Under the pieces are notes generated by a model that was given only the letters and a program-made list of their open reading frames with translations, was not told the origin of the DNA and did no database searches. A DNA stretch of 64,000 nt. It comes from Mesaphorura yosii (Eukaryota; Arthropoda; Collembola; Poduromorpha; Tullbergiidae). Position numbers and translations under genes: made by a program. The stretch's first letter is position 1; every line of letters begins with the position of its first letter. Of this stretch, positions 11,551 to 25,594 are shown piece by piece. Location: contig WIXG01000081.1 of assembly GCA_009869945.1 (NCBI GenBank), positions 124,001 through 188,000 of the forward strand, written 5' to 3'.

Positions 11551-14500
11551 ATGGTTTCGATCGGTTACGGCCTACGTGAGGTTATTGTGGATCAGCATTT
11601 CAGTGGCAAGTGGTCAGATGTGGATCTGAATCCAGGTAAGAACTATTTTCGCTCATAAAAGGGCTCCAATATGAAGCTAAAGATCATTTTCTCTAAGGTG
11701 GAGGTCATGGAACATTCCATGGAACAAAATCATCTGACTCTGCTGGAGGATTCTCCTACAAGTCCACTCCTTCCCCGAAACAGATAATGCAGAATCGGTT
11801 CATTTATTGGTAAGTTGAATTCAGACTCATTATATTCATCGCGGCAGACAGTAATGATGATTCTATTGTCATTAAGGCGAATCTTGGGCGATACGCTTGA
11901 GTTAACCGAGTCGTCGTTGGATTACAACCTTGAGAATAATCAGGTAATAATCATAAATATTCCTTTTTACACTAGTTTGTTGAATTTTCCGTCAAACATA
12001 ATTGAAAATTCGCCAGATTCGATACATATTTCGGGACACTCCAATCGTCAGCCCTATTTCCATTCATGAGGATGAGCATCAAATTGTTATTCTTGTGGCC
12101 ACTGTCACCTCAGTCAACAGATTCAATTTTATTCATCCGAATAAATTGTTCACGGAGGTGCGAATTTAATTGGGTAGACATTGGAATAGTTAAAATCATA
12201 ATTTTGCGAATATTCTCTAAAGGATGCTGTCTTCAGAAACAAGATTCCGTCAATCTTTACCCAAATTACCACCAGACCACTGATGAGCTTCAAAGGCTTC
12301 AATCTGAACGAACATACAATCAGTAAGCCGCATATGAAATCAACGAGAGTTGTATGAGCAAATGTTTTTATTCTCACAGATGTGCCAGTGCCAACCGCCG
12401 TATCATCCCACGTTCTCCCACACAATGCTGGATACATCTTCGCACTATCATACGAATCCGGAGCGGTCACCATTGCTAAAATTTCAAAGGAAGACACGTT
12501 GCAGCTTTATGATCTAAGGCAGTCAAACCTGTTTACAAGAATTCTAAGTTTCACATCCAGCTTAAGGTACGAATAAGATGCATTTGAAAGACAAGACGCA
12601 AAATTGAGCACAAACTGTTCCACAGAGCGCCTGCCCCTTCGACTGACGCAGTGGTTGGGTTAAGCTTCTTCATCATAAAACATGAACGTACGAAGTGTGT
12701 GTTTCTGGTTACGTTATCAATGAACGGGCATTTGCGATTATTTGTGAACAATGCGAAGGTGTCTGGTAATGAGTGGAGTCCACTGACGGATATTCTAATT
12801 GACAAAAGATTCGCGATTGATGGGTTCACGGGTAAGAATTGTGTAGAAATTACTTTGCTTTAGGTTGTACTTTCAGTTGCTTATCCTAAGTTTCAATATG
12901 GTTTCATTCTCAGATTGTAACGTGATTCTCCGTCGACTCAACAATGAAGATGCGAAGGAGACTCCAAAGTTCATAGTTTTTCTACCGACAGTTGGGTTCA
13001 AAGTGTACCAGGTTCTACGCAGTGATGTTGCTCCTCCAATTTTGACGGAGATTCAATCAATTGTTTTCCGAGTAAGCCAGACGAATTGGTTTTGATTGAT
13101 ATCCGTTATCGGATCTTAACCCAAACATGCTTCCATTCCAGGAGAGGACCGTCATGGATTTTACAGCGACAGCGGACTTCCTTTACGTAGTCATCAGCAA
13201 TCCTGACGAGGAGACTGAATGGGAAATTAAATCATTTAACTTTGGCGACGTCGAAAATCCAAGATTCAATTTAGCATTGCTAGAACCTCTGCCAAGACCT
13301 GACCGAGCGGACGTGCCTGTTGCGCTGAGTGCAAAGGAATTCTACATTGACCTCATTTTCCACAAGTGTTCTTTCAGCTCCAGTACAATTTACAATGCCT
13401 TAAGTGTAAGTAATCTTTAGCCTGATTTTCTGTACAGTGTTGCTTGAAGAGTCAATATAAATGCATTGACATCTCTGATTCCTGATTCAGATGTTCGAGT
13501 CTTACGTTTGCTTCCCGAAATACGAAAATGATTGGGAGCTGACCAAAAAGTTTGCGATGATGGTGATGGACAAAGAGCTTGATGCGATAACACAAGAAAT
13601 TGTGGATCCAATCCCTGAGGAAAAGTGGTTGGAGATCTGCGTGTCGCATTGGCTGAACTTTTATAACAGCTGTGTGGAATATCATAATGTACATGCATTT
13701 ACTTAGAGGAGTTTTTAGTAGCTTACTACTTTTTGCCCATATGACTTAAAACGATTTTTCCTTCTCCAGACGACTATGAAACCGCTGGGCCTGTTTTACG
13801 AACAAAACACGAAAATGCTCTGTATTGTTAAGAAGTCTAGACTCTCCTTCCTCAGACAGACAGATTTCCTGGAAACTTTGTACTACTTTCCGCATTGCGT
13901 CGCGGCTCCAGAAAGCACCGAACCTGGTGAGATATTGTCAGAACCCTGCCTCAATTTTTTTATTTACACCGTTCATTTTGTTTAATTCCTTATACAGAAG
14001 ATATTGCATATCAAGTTGGACTGCTCCTAAAATATTTGGAAATCATTGACTGCATTGAATCAACATCCAACATCTCGTACGATGCTAAGATTTGCAAGCG
14101 TCTCAGAGAGAACAGGTGTGTGGTGCGTCGTGTGTTTGAGGAAGTCGCAAACTTGCTGACAGAAGCAGATCCAAACTCCTTGCTGCTGGTAGGAATTTAA
14201 AGAATTACTTTGTCTCCAGTGGTCTCTTCCTAATTAGAAACCATTTGCATTATTGCAGGAGAGACGCCACTTTATTCCGATTCTCTCGAGCAAGCTGAAA
14301 GACTTGGGCGTGAATGGCAGCAGTGCGATGAGACTTGCACTGAACTTCTTGTCATCGTGGGACAAAGAAATGGAAGTACTCGACGTTATGCAGGAGGATG
14401 TGTTAATGGAAGAGCGACCGATGATCACGGAATACTTTCTTGGAAGTCGTCTTGGAGCTAACTTGACTACAGCAATCCTGAGGCAATTGATTCAACACAG

Positions 14501-17500
14501 ATACATGATCGCCAAGAACACGATGACTCTCCAATGCCTTATCACTATTCTCTTCGACCAAAACAACCAATTTGAGGGGATCCAAATGATGTCATCCTTT
14601 CAGGACCAAAACGAGGCTCAGAAAGTTCTTACACATTATTTTGCATTGACGCAGTTTTGTGACCGAAGCGCTGAACCGATCAGTGAGCACACGCTGTAAG
14701 GCTCTCATCCACCACACTCAGTGCTATTTTAAAGTGGCAATGACATATGACACCTTTTCATATTCTTTCTCAGTGATTGGGGACTCAGGATCGCCAACAT
14801 TGTTAACAGCAACACAGTGGATCACTTGATACAAGGAAAGTTAACAGAATTTTGGCCGATGAAATTAATCGAGCTGTACTGTCATTCAACGCTGGGTGGT
14901 TATGCGATAAGAAGTCGGGTCAGGCAACCGAATAACTCGACCATTGTCGCGTATGCTGATGCGGCCGGAAGTTCTCTGTGAGTTCTACGTAAATGTATTT
15001 GCCTGGTTTCTGATAAACTGCTGAAACGTTTTCCATTGTTTAAACGGGATGCATGGACGATAATTAACATAAAATTGCTAAAGTGTTGAATTTTATCTTT
15101 TAAGCTGGCCCAGTGAAGATGCATTAGCCCGTCCGTTCGAAGAATTCTTAATTGCGGCTTGTCAGTTCAGCGCGTTGAACAAATATGCGACGGACATGGG
15201 AACATACCTCGCAATTGAAAAACCCTCACTTAGTAAGGAAAATGGCATGTGTAGTTTGTTCGACTGTTTATAGTTTATGTTCACGACGTGTGTTTAATTA
15301 ATGTGCAGAACAATTCTACCAAGGAGTGACAGCTCTTGTCTTTGGCGAAAATGAGCCTGCATTAAAATACTTTCGCTCAACTTCCGTCCAGCAGCTGAGC
15401 TGTGATCCGTACTTTTCAATCCGAATATTAAAATTACAGCCTCCATTTGAATTGCCGTATTTTGAGTTTTACGAGCTGGTAAGTGAAATGTCTCGTCTCC
15501 CGTTTAGACGGACGAAGATGTCAAGGAGAACTAAAAGCTAATCATCAATGTAATTTAAAGGTTGTGCAACTGCTTCAAATTTTTGAAGACACAAGATCAA
15601 TAATGACAATTTCTGAAGACGCAATTCGAAACTGCATTGAGGACAGGCGAGTTCAGCGAATGTGCAGCCTGGGATTCAAGCAAGCTATGCTGCTACGGGA
15701 TTACAAAGCTGCGTACAGATTTATTGCCAAAGCGCCAAACAGCACTTCGCAGGATGGTCGTGGGACTGTGGTCTTGGCCCAAGAGAAGTCTGCCCTCATT
15801 CGAACTTTCGTCACGCAACTCCTTGAGAAGGCTGATCTGGACGTTCTTATCAATTTGGACATTGTTGATGGGTACTTTAAACTGATAACGATGACGGACG
15901 AGGTGGAACGAGTTCTTGGGGGCCAAGCACGACTCTCGGATCCAATTTCTTCCGACGGTATCTATCAAATGGTGTATTTGTACCATCTCAGCAAAAGGAA
16001 CTTCTCACAAGGTATCTTGCCCTATAGTAACTGCAATTATGAGCACCCTTTTATATATGATTCGCCAATTTATACAGCGGCTGCAGCGATGCTCGAAAGA
16101 GTGATACAACTTGGAAGCAAGGGAAAGGGTCGAGCAGCTTTGGAAGCCCAGAAGCAATCTTACTTGGACATTTTAACATGTCTTTCCTTCAGTGAGGACC
16201 CGAAAACGGCGTTCGTGTCTCGAAATTTCCCAGATCTCATCGAGAATTTACACGCAAGCTTGCGGAAGAAGCCGACAAACTTCATTGAGCTCTTTGATGG
16301 TAGCAAGGTAGGAAATCGGAAATTCAAGCTAGAAGCTCGTGAAAGTGTTATGTTAATGCGCTCAGAACTTGATCAAGAATCTCTTCCTATCACTTTCTTA
16401 GATTCCCGTCCCAGATTCCGAATTTATCTACGATCCCTCCATGGACGTTCGCACGTACGAGCAAATTCTCCGTGAATCTGAGCTTTGTTCTGCGCTTTTG
16501 ATCTCGGATAGCCCAAACATCGCTCCGATCGAAGTTACCGGTAAAGAACGCAACTCGTAGAACGATTTTGGGCTACGCTTTAGATTTCTTTATGCTAGTA
16601 CTTGATTTACGCTTAATTGTTCACAGGCGCCAAGAAGCGGACCGAAGAAGCTGTTGAGTTCCTGACTGCTCACTACCGATACGACCACGCGATAAAATTA
16701 GCAAATCTCTGGGACCTGCCGATTAATTTCGTGATTCAAGCATTCACAAACACATGTATCAATTTGCTGTACGAAATTCCTCCTCCAACCGGTGATCCTG
16801 CTGATTATTTGCGACATGTCGACATAAATAGTAAGCGTTCAGTGAACCCACCGGCCCGCCCACTTATCTAAATGCGAAATCTTTCTCTTGCAGATCTTCC
16901 AAGTTCCAATGCTCCCGTGGTGGACATTGCGTTCGGAATCTTACAAACCTATCTGCGCAAGCATGAGAAGACTAGGGAGACTACCTTGCACGAGGAAGTG
17001 GCCATGGAATTGTTGACGCACGACATCAACTTCCCTACTTGGTTTGAAGAGTCGTTTAAGGTATCGTGTCACATAACCGTTGAAACTTCTGCAAGGCACA
17101 AGCCGTATTTGTCTGTAGTACTCAAAGTATCTTTGCATTTTGTAGAAGAAAGACGTCAGCAAATTGCTATTTTGCTACATCCGTTTCGGAGACTGGGACA
17201 AAGCCACGGATTTAGCCGTCCAGGTCATAGACGCCAGCCTGGGGCGCAGAAATGCAGACGAATTTGATCTCACAATTCAAAAAGTGACTGCGCTCTCCGA
17301 TGATCCAATTCTTCCATACACTGCCATTAACGTACTCGCGAATCAGTTGCTTGCCCGAATGGGGAAGGAGCCTGAGCTTCAAGAAGTGAGTGCCCGCTTA
17401 AAAACTTCACTCTTGCAGAATTTATAGATAGGCAACATCAGTAGAGTTTATTCTTGTTTCTTTCCTCGTGTTTAGCTGTTTCGAGCCCTGAAGTCAAGAT

Positions 17501-17571
17501 GCAATGATTACGTGGCCCGGGTGAAGGAAACCAGGCTAGAGCGACGCATGATGCTGTCCAGCAACACTTGA
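11551..17571 (+). CDS. NUP160: Nucleoporin NUP160
   Basis: Scaffold nucleoporin of the Y (NUP107-160) complex of the nuclear pore. The CDS is split into about 22 exons from ATG 11551 to TGA 17569-17571. The N-terminal beta-propeller is recognisable by SAGGFSYKS, NRFIYW and GDTLELTESSLDYNL, which align with the vertebrate protein (SAGGFYYVES, NRFIHW, GDTLELMEESLDINL). The middle and C-terminal part is alpha-helical solenoid; the largest single exon is about 15561-16308. The last exon ends with a basic stretch (RVKETRLERRMM). The gene is compact, with introns mostly 50-130 bp. AATAAA follows at 17578. Confidence 0.93.
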
Positions 17572-17577
17572 AATGTT

Positions 17578-17583
17578 AATAAA
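17578..17583 (+). terminator. Poly(A) signal AATAAA of NUP160
   Basis: AATAAA seven bases after the NUP160 stop codon, so the 3' UTR would be very short. Confidence 0.65.
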
Positions 17584-20357
17584 TGATAATTTTTTAAGTG
17601 CATATTTTTTTCGTGTCATTTGAACGGGGTGGGGTGGCTCAATCAGAGGATTTTTTCACTTAAAACTTGTCAATAAGTCCGATTGCATCCATCGTCGACA
17701 ATCCACGCGCAGCTCCCAACTGTGGACCACTTTTAGTAAAATGAATGATTTTATTTCTTTCAAACGTCGCCGTCACGGATCTTGAATTCTCACCAGTATG
17801 AGCGAAGAGCAGCGACGGGAAAACATAAAGCTAAAGCAGACTGACTGGAATTCTCACCGGTATGGGCTCTGAGAAGAGCAGCGACTCAAAACGTACGGGG
17901 TTCGTCGACGCTTCGCGATTTGTGGTTCAATGTTCTCCTGTGTGAAGTGAAGCAATTTATTCGTTACATAATCCAATTCTTGTCGATTGCTTAATAAATC
18001 GTTCGTACTGCGCCACGCCATGCCGTAATTTACACTGCATATTGCTTTACTGAGCATTATTGTATTGTACTGCATTATATTGTCACGATTAGCGCTGCGC
18101 TATATTGAAATGTTAATGACTAATGAAGCCTGCTGCCGAAGTGGTAAAACAAGTTCAGCTTGGTCGAGACGCGAGACGAGACGCATTGTGATTTGCGAAT
18201 TGTATGCAACAATGCAAGGCAAGGCAAGGGTTCGATAACTAGTTAGTGTAGTGCAAATGATCTTTGTCACGTCGTAGTCGTAATCGTAGTCGAGGCAGGC
18301 GTAATTCTCGTAATCGTTCATGGTGTGATAATTTGTAAACAAATCATTGCTGCACTTGCACTACTGCACTGATCATGTACACTTGTTCTTGTTCATATTA
18401 AGTGCAGAACAGAGCACGATCGTTATCGATCCCGGTATAACGAGATAACGACACAACGAGCAGGAATGCATGAGGCAAGACCAGAAATGCAACGCAACCG
18501 CTACCTGCTTTGATTTTTTCTGTGCTCGTCATTGATGTGCATCAGTTAAGATTCCCACTCCAATCATCAGCTAATTATGTATTCAGGACGAGGCTTTGTT
18601 ACTCATGAGCTATGCGCAGGACGCAGAGGCAAGACAGGTGATTGAACTATTGAACTAAAAATTCAATGCTTAAATGCTCAATGCAAGTGCAAACTGGTGC
18701 TCTCCAGCGAATTTAGAAATAGAATTGCCGATTGCCGATTGCCGGTATTGCGACATGCTGCAGGCTTGGGCTGAACTGACAAGCCGACAAGTGTCCAGGA
18801 CCATTTTCAAGTTGACGAAATTGAGTTCTAGGATTTCTATTTACGAGTTGCGTTGGAGCGCTTGTTGAATCATAATATCTGGTCTCGTCTCCCAACGCCA
18901 ATAACTTTAAATGCAAACTGAGCACAAAAGCCATACCATTCAAAAGTAGAGATGACCGGTCGGTGTTGATTTGTTACTCGTAGTATTTATTGGCGGATTG
19001 ATCGAAAATTCGGCGATCAGGTGCACAATTTCGAAATTCTGAAGAAGCAGCTGCAATCAAAAGCCAGGTCAGTCGTCGTCAGTGATGCAAAGCCAGAAAT
19101 GCAGCAGCGTCAACTGCGGGTTTGCATCAGTATAATACCAATAATCGAATGGGCGACGAAGATGAAGCAGAGCAGAATGCAGAAGCAGCCAAGCTCCTGT
19201 ATTACGAAAATCAGCCGAGTCAGTGTTATGTAAGACCGAGAAGATCATCGAGACAAGAATGTCCACTCATCAATAGCGATAGGATCCTACGCAAGAAGTT
19301 GGCTTGGCTTGACTGATGAAACAATAATCAAGAATCAGCAAATCAGCATTCCTACACTTGAAACTTGAAGCTGAAGCCAAAGCCAAGATAAACAAGACGA
19401 CGAGACAAGGCAAAGGCAATCCCAATTGCCAAACCATTCATTAATATTCACTGCCAATGCTACGTTGACTTTGTACAGCCACTCGACCCAGCCGCCGTGC
19501 CGTGGACGTGAATTGTGAATTATGGCCATTGCCAAACCGTTACGGCATCGCAGGCGCAGGCCGTCGACCAGCGAGCCAGCGCAGACCAGTAAAGCAATGT
19601 TGAGGTTATTGAGTAACGTGCTGAAAAACAGGATTTCAAAGTCATTACAACATGACGCGAGCTGATCGTAATCGTCGTGGGTTACGAGTTACGACAATGC
19701 GAGTAGCGAATGCAATTCACTAAGCATAAACAAACCAAAGGAGTACAAGTACAACTAAGAACTTACGCTCATGCGTAGAAAGGGAAAGGGTAACGTCCAC
19801 GCCAAACCACGTTTTCAGCCCACCACAACAATCACAAGAGCACATGAGAGTTAATGACAATGCAATTAAGCTACGCCACGTAATAGCGCACGACGTTGAT
19901 TGCCGCTGTCCTTGGAACACATCTCATGAACTTTAAGAATCACTGAGTTGAGTTGTACTTTATTCCCACCCCAAAATGAGCTTTTGCAGTGGAATTGGAT
20001 TGGCGTGCCGTGCTGTCCAATACATCAGCTGTGCTGAACGTAGAACGCTTGGACGTAGAAAATTACCGTCACGTCCACGACGTCGGCGGCGTGACACCAA
20101 ATTTTGCATAAGTCTCGAACAATACGTCGTAAAAGCTTAAATTCTTAAGCTTACGTGCAATGAAGTGGGAAATTAGTTCACAGAAACTGAAAAGCCTCTA
20201 CCGCTCGAAGAATCTGCCATTCTCCTTCGAGATTTGGCTCAGTACGGTCGTTAATCCGTTAATTGCTCGCTCGTTTGGGATTTGAAAGTGTTTTCGTAAT
20301 CCTACATTCGGATTAGCCAATTAGTAATCAGCATTCAGCGATTAGCAAGCAAGCAAG
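17584..20357. other. Gene-free 2.8 kb upstream of carotenoid oxygenase
   Basis: No convincing coding exon, RNA gene or mobile element was found on either strand. It contains short simple-sequence patches (GCAAG units near 18213-18228) and presumably the 5' UTR and regulatory DNA of the oxygenase gene starting at 20358. Confidence 0.5.
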
Positions 20358-22559
20358 ATGCCGGAAGGAACTCCGAACGTGGACGCCGTGTTTCAGAGTG
20401 CAGTCGAGGTGCTGGAGCCGGCCGAAGCTAAGATTGAGGGCGAGATTCCAGAATGCATCAACGGAACATTCCTTCGAGTGGGTCCGGGCAAATTCGACTT
20501 TGACAACGGAGTTCCAGTGAATCATTTCTTTGATGGGTACTCTATGCTCTCAAAGTACGTCATCAAAGGCGGTCAGAATCCGTCGGTCACCTTCCAGTGC
20601 AAGTACTTGGACTCGGACGCGTACAAGAAGGCGATGGCTTCTCAGAAACCGATGCACAACGAATTCGGAACAAAAGCGGAGGTGGATCCAGATCAAAGCT
20701 ATTTCAGTCGACTCAAATCCATTGTGGTAAGTTGACATTTACGGAAAACTTTAATTTGTGTGCTAATATGAGGCTGAAAGTAAGCGTTCCTGTGCATGAC
20801 TTCAAGGTTTGAGAAAAGTCATTTACATTTTTGTGTAATGAAGTTAATATCACACTATTCATAAAGTTTGGATCTTCTTTGCGAAAGTGGGATTTAAGAA
20901 CAGTCTTTGATTAACTGTAGAAAATTAGATTTGTTCCAGCCAATTTCAGTTGCGAATTTTAGCGTGGGAAAAAATCAAGCCGAGTTCACATTAATTGCCT
21001 GACTCTGTCTAGGACGAGGAGCAAGCACGTAATTAAATCATAATTGCGTGATAATTGCATTATCGGCATGTTTTTTTTTACAATTCGCACAAAATTAAGC
21101 TACAATGCTACAAATTATTATCACGGCGACGTAATGCAGGGGGAAACTGATTTCTTGCACATATTCCAATAATTTAAATGTGCTATTCTGTCCTGGACTC
21201 ACTTCAGGTGCCCAACATGACTGACAACTGCATCTATAACTTCTTCACTCACGGACGAGACACGTTCGTCGCAGGTGAAACGAGCACGTTTCACGAAATC
21301 GACGTGGGCACGCTCTCCTCAAAGTGCAAGCATGACACGTCAAAGTATTTTGGATTCTACATGTTTTCCGCTCACCCGCTCCACGACGCGAAGACTGGCT
21401 ACACGTACAACATTGGCACGTCAATCAAAACCGGGCTCAAATACAACATTCTGCGGATTCCGCCAAAGCACCACGACTCGGCGCATTCGCTTTCTTCGAA
21501 GGACCATTTTAAGAAGAATGCGAAAACGCTCTGTTCCATAAGTTCGAGGTGGAACTCCATCGTCAGCTTTAATCACAGTTTTGGAATGTCGAAGAATTAC
21601 ATCATCTTCATTGAGCAGCCGTTCATCATCAACGTTGCCAAATTTCTGTCGCACGGCCTGTTTAAGAATGAACCACTTGGACACTGGCTCGAGTGGCACC
21701 CGAACCACGGCAACAGATTCTACATTGTCGAGAAAGACACTGGGAAGCTCATCAAGACAGAAATTCTTTCGTCATCGCCCTTCTTTTTCCTACATGTTAT
21801 CAACTGCTATGAAGACAACAATCAGATCGTGGTTGATATCGGCGTTTATGTGAGTCGATGCGATTTTATTCATTTATTTGCAACATTTGCTAATTTCTTG
21901 TGCTTGTACTTTTTTAGGACGACCCGAACATTTTGGAATCGCAGACAATCACGAAGCTCCGTGAAGGGGCCTGCTTTTACGAAGAAAAGATCCAAGCCTC
22001 CATTCAGAGATTTGTCTTGCCCATAGTTGAATCGCTGAATCCGAAGGAAATCCCCGAAAATACAAATTTGTCTCCGTTGGGCCGCGCAGAAAGACACGGG
22101 AAGCAAATCGTCGTGTACCCTGAAATTATGGTGGGGAAGGGTCTCGAAATGATCGCCCTGAACCCAAGACATCTTGGATACTACTACGAATTCGGATACG
22201 CAGCGAGCATGACTGGCCGAAGTTTCTTCGAAGGGTCTTGCACTAAAATTAACTTTAGGACGAAAGAAGTCGAAGTCTGGAGACCCAACAAGCACACGAT
22301 CGTTGGCGAGTGTGCTTTCATTCCAAGAATGAACCGTGCCCAACACAACACGGCTGCCCGATGCACTGAAGATGAGGATGACGGATACTTGATTGTGCCC
22401 ACGCTTGACCTGAGAGATGAGTATCCAGACTATATTTATTTCCTGAACGCCAAGACCATGGAAGAAGTGGGCCGTGTGAAGTTTGACGTTCGACTAATTC
22501 CTTCATTGCACGGGCATTACCTTCCAGCTGACACTAACAATAACACGATATCTTCGTAA
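20358..22559 (+). CDS. Carotenoid cleavage oxygenase (NinaB/BCO/RPE65 family)
   Basis: Non-heme iron enzyme family that cleaves carotenoids or isomerises retinoids. Three exons, 20358-20726, 21208-21849 and 21918-22559, give 550 residues, the normal family size. The signature GTFLRVGPGKFDF and NHFFDGYSMLSKY are near the N-terminus. All four iron-binding histidines appear present: SAHPLHD, FNHSFGM, FFLHVINCYED and SLHGHYLP. No signal peptide or membrane segment is seen. The vertebrate PDPCK palmitoylation motif is replaced by DPDQSYF. Arthropods use a homologue (ninaB) to make retinal for rhodopsin, but the sequence alone cannot decide between beta-carotene 15,15' cleavage, eccentric cleavage or isomerase activity. 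It converges with LSM8, 126 bp away. The upstream 2.8 kb is free of genes. Confidence 0.95.
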
Positions 22560-22670
22560 TCGTAATTTAATCCATCATATTTTTACCTTCTGTGTTATGT
22601 TTTGTAAATAGCTTACTTTTGTTAATACAAAAAACAACAATACAATCTAATTAAGGCTTAATTACGTCGA

Positions 22671-22676
22671 AATAAA
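22671..22676 (+). terminator. Poly(A) signal AATAAA of carotenoid oxygenase
   Basis: AATAAA 10 bp short of the LSM8 stop codon on the other strand; cleavage 10-30 bp downstream would fall inside the LSM8 coding region. Confidence 0.6.
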
Positions 22677-22685
22677 GATCGTGCA

Positions 22686-23231
22686 TCAGTGCACAATCGG
22701 ATTTAGTGGATCGGCCTTAATTTGAGAGTAGTCCAGGCGCTGATCAATCTCTTCGTCCAGTTCTCCAATCACCGCACTACAGAATTATAGATGAATGTAT
22801 TAGAATCGCAATCAGTTATTAAGGACTAAGGCCACATTACAAGTACATACATGTTATCACCGCGAATGATCTGCAAACCGAGCGGGATCTGTTCGACACC
22901 TTGCGAAGAGCTGTAAATCCTTTCGAAACTCTCCTCCAGGATAATGTTCAGTGTCTGGTCGAATCCTTTGAGTGTTCCCTGAAAGCAATTCATTAAGAGA
23001 TTAAACCCGTGCGTCTTTCACTTAAATGAAATTGGCGTAGCGAGCATTGTCTTACAATGAAATTCCTCCCGTCAGCAGTGATAATCGACACAACTTCTGG
23101 AAATAAATTTTAAAAATACTATATTAATTTACTTCAAAGTCAGTTACGTTCAGGGCGAGGGAGATGATCTGTATGTAATTGGTGGTTTAATTGCACTTAC
23201 TGTTCATGTACGGCTCAATTGCAGTTCCCAT
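22686..23231 (-). CDS. LSM8: U6 snRNA-associated Sm-like protein LSM8
   Basis: Subunit of the nuclear LSM2-8 ring that binds the 3' end of U6 snRNA. Four exons on the minus strand: about 23201-23231, 23055-23099, 22852-22981 and 22686-22778, giving about 98 residues as in other animals. The Sm1 motif region reads ITADGRNFIGTLKGFDQTLN and Sm2 reads GLQIIRGDNM followed by VIGELDEEID, closely matching vertebrate LSM8 (TSDGRMIVGTLKGFDQ, GLYIVRGDNV, VIGEIDEETD). The first exon codes only about ten residues (MGTAIEPYMN). Divergent with the Pelle-like kinase 434 bp away. Confidence 0.95.
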
Positions 23232-23664
23232 CTTGTCCAATTTCCGTGCTCAGGGCAAACAACCTTGAAGTCACCGGTCACGAAACAAATTGGAAAAGGG
23301 GATTTTAAATGAGTTGCAATTAGCCTGAATTGACAATTTGGCTTGCTTCTTCGACCGACTCTGAAGAACCGACTCAATTCCGATTCTCAAAAATCTTTAC
23401 CGCTCAAATATCACGTAAACATCCGTAAGTTGGGAGATTGGGATGTTTCAGCTACACTTCAGCCTAGTTGCAAAGTTGAGAGAAATCGTACTAGGAATTT
23501 AATTACAGAGCTAATTTATCCAATTTTCTGAAGTCAGGCATTTCACAACAATTCCTAAATTTATGCCTCGAATTGCAATTGAACTGACTGAGACTGAACA
23601 TATTTGGAATTTGGTATTTGCGTAGCGGAATCCGAAATCCGGAAATAACTTTGAACCGGACAGA
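23232..23664. promoter_or_regulatory. Divergent region between LSM8 and Pelle-like kinase
   Basis: About 430 bp between two divergent start codons, so both promoters must lie here. No TATA box or other motif stands out. Confidence 0.4.
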
Positions 23665-25447
<1,783 letters not shown>

Positions 25448-25509
25448 CGCGTAGACGTTTGATTGTGACCGACATTCCAAAATTTGTTCCATTTCTGTGA
25501 TATTTCTGC

Positions 25510-25515
25510 TTTATT
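25510..25515 (-). terminator. Poly(A) signal (minus) of SLC25A26
   Basis: TTTATT on the plus strand reads AATAAA on the minus strand, about 80 bp after the SLC25A26 stop; a second copy is at 25528. Confidence 0.5.
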
Positions 25516-25586
25516 CCAGTTTTCGTTTTTATTGAGTTGATTCAGTCTATGAGAAGTGTACTTAATTCCAACAAATATCGTGGTCC

Positions 25587-25592
25587 ATTAAA
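25587..25592 (+). terminator. Likely poly(A) signal ATTAAA of the Pelle-like gene
   Basis: The only good plus-strand hexamer variant seen after the stop. It lies two bases outside the SLC25A26 stop codon on the opposite strand, so the mature 3' end would run into that gene's last exon. Confidence 0.45.
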
Positions 25593-25594
25593 GT

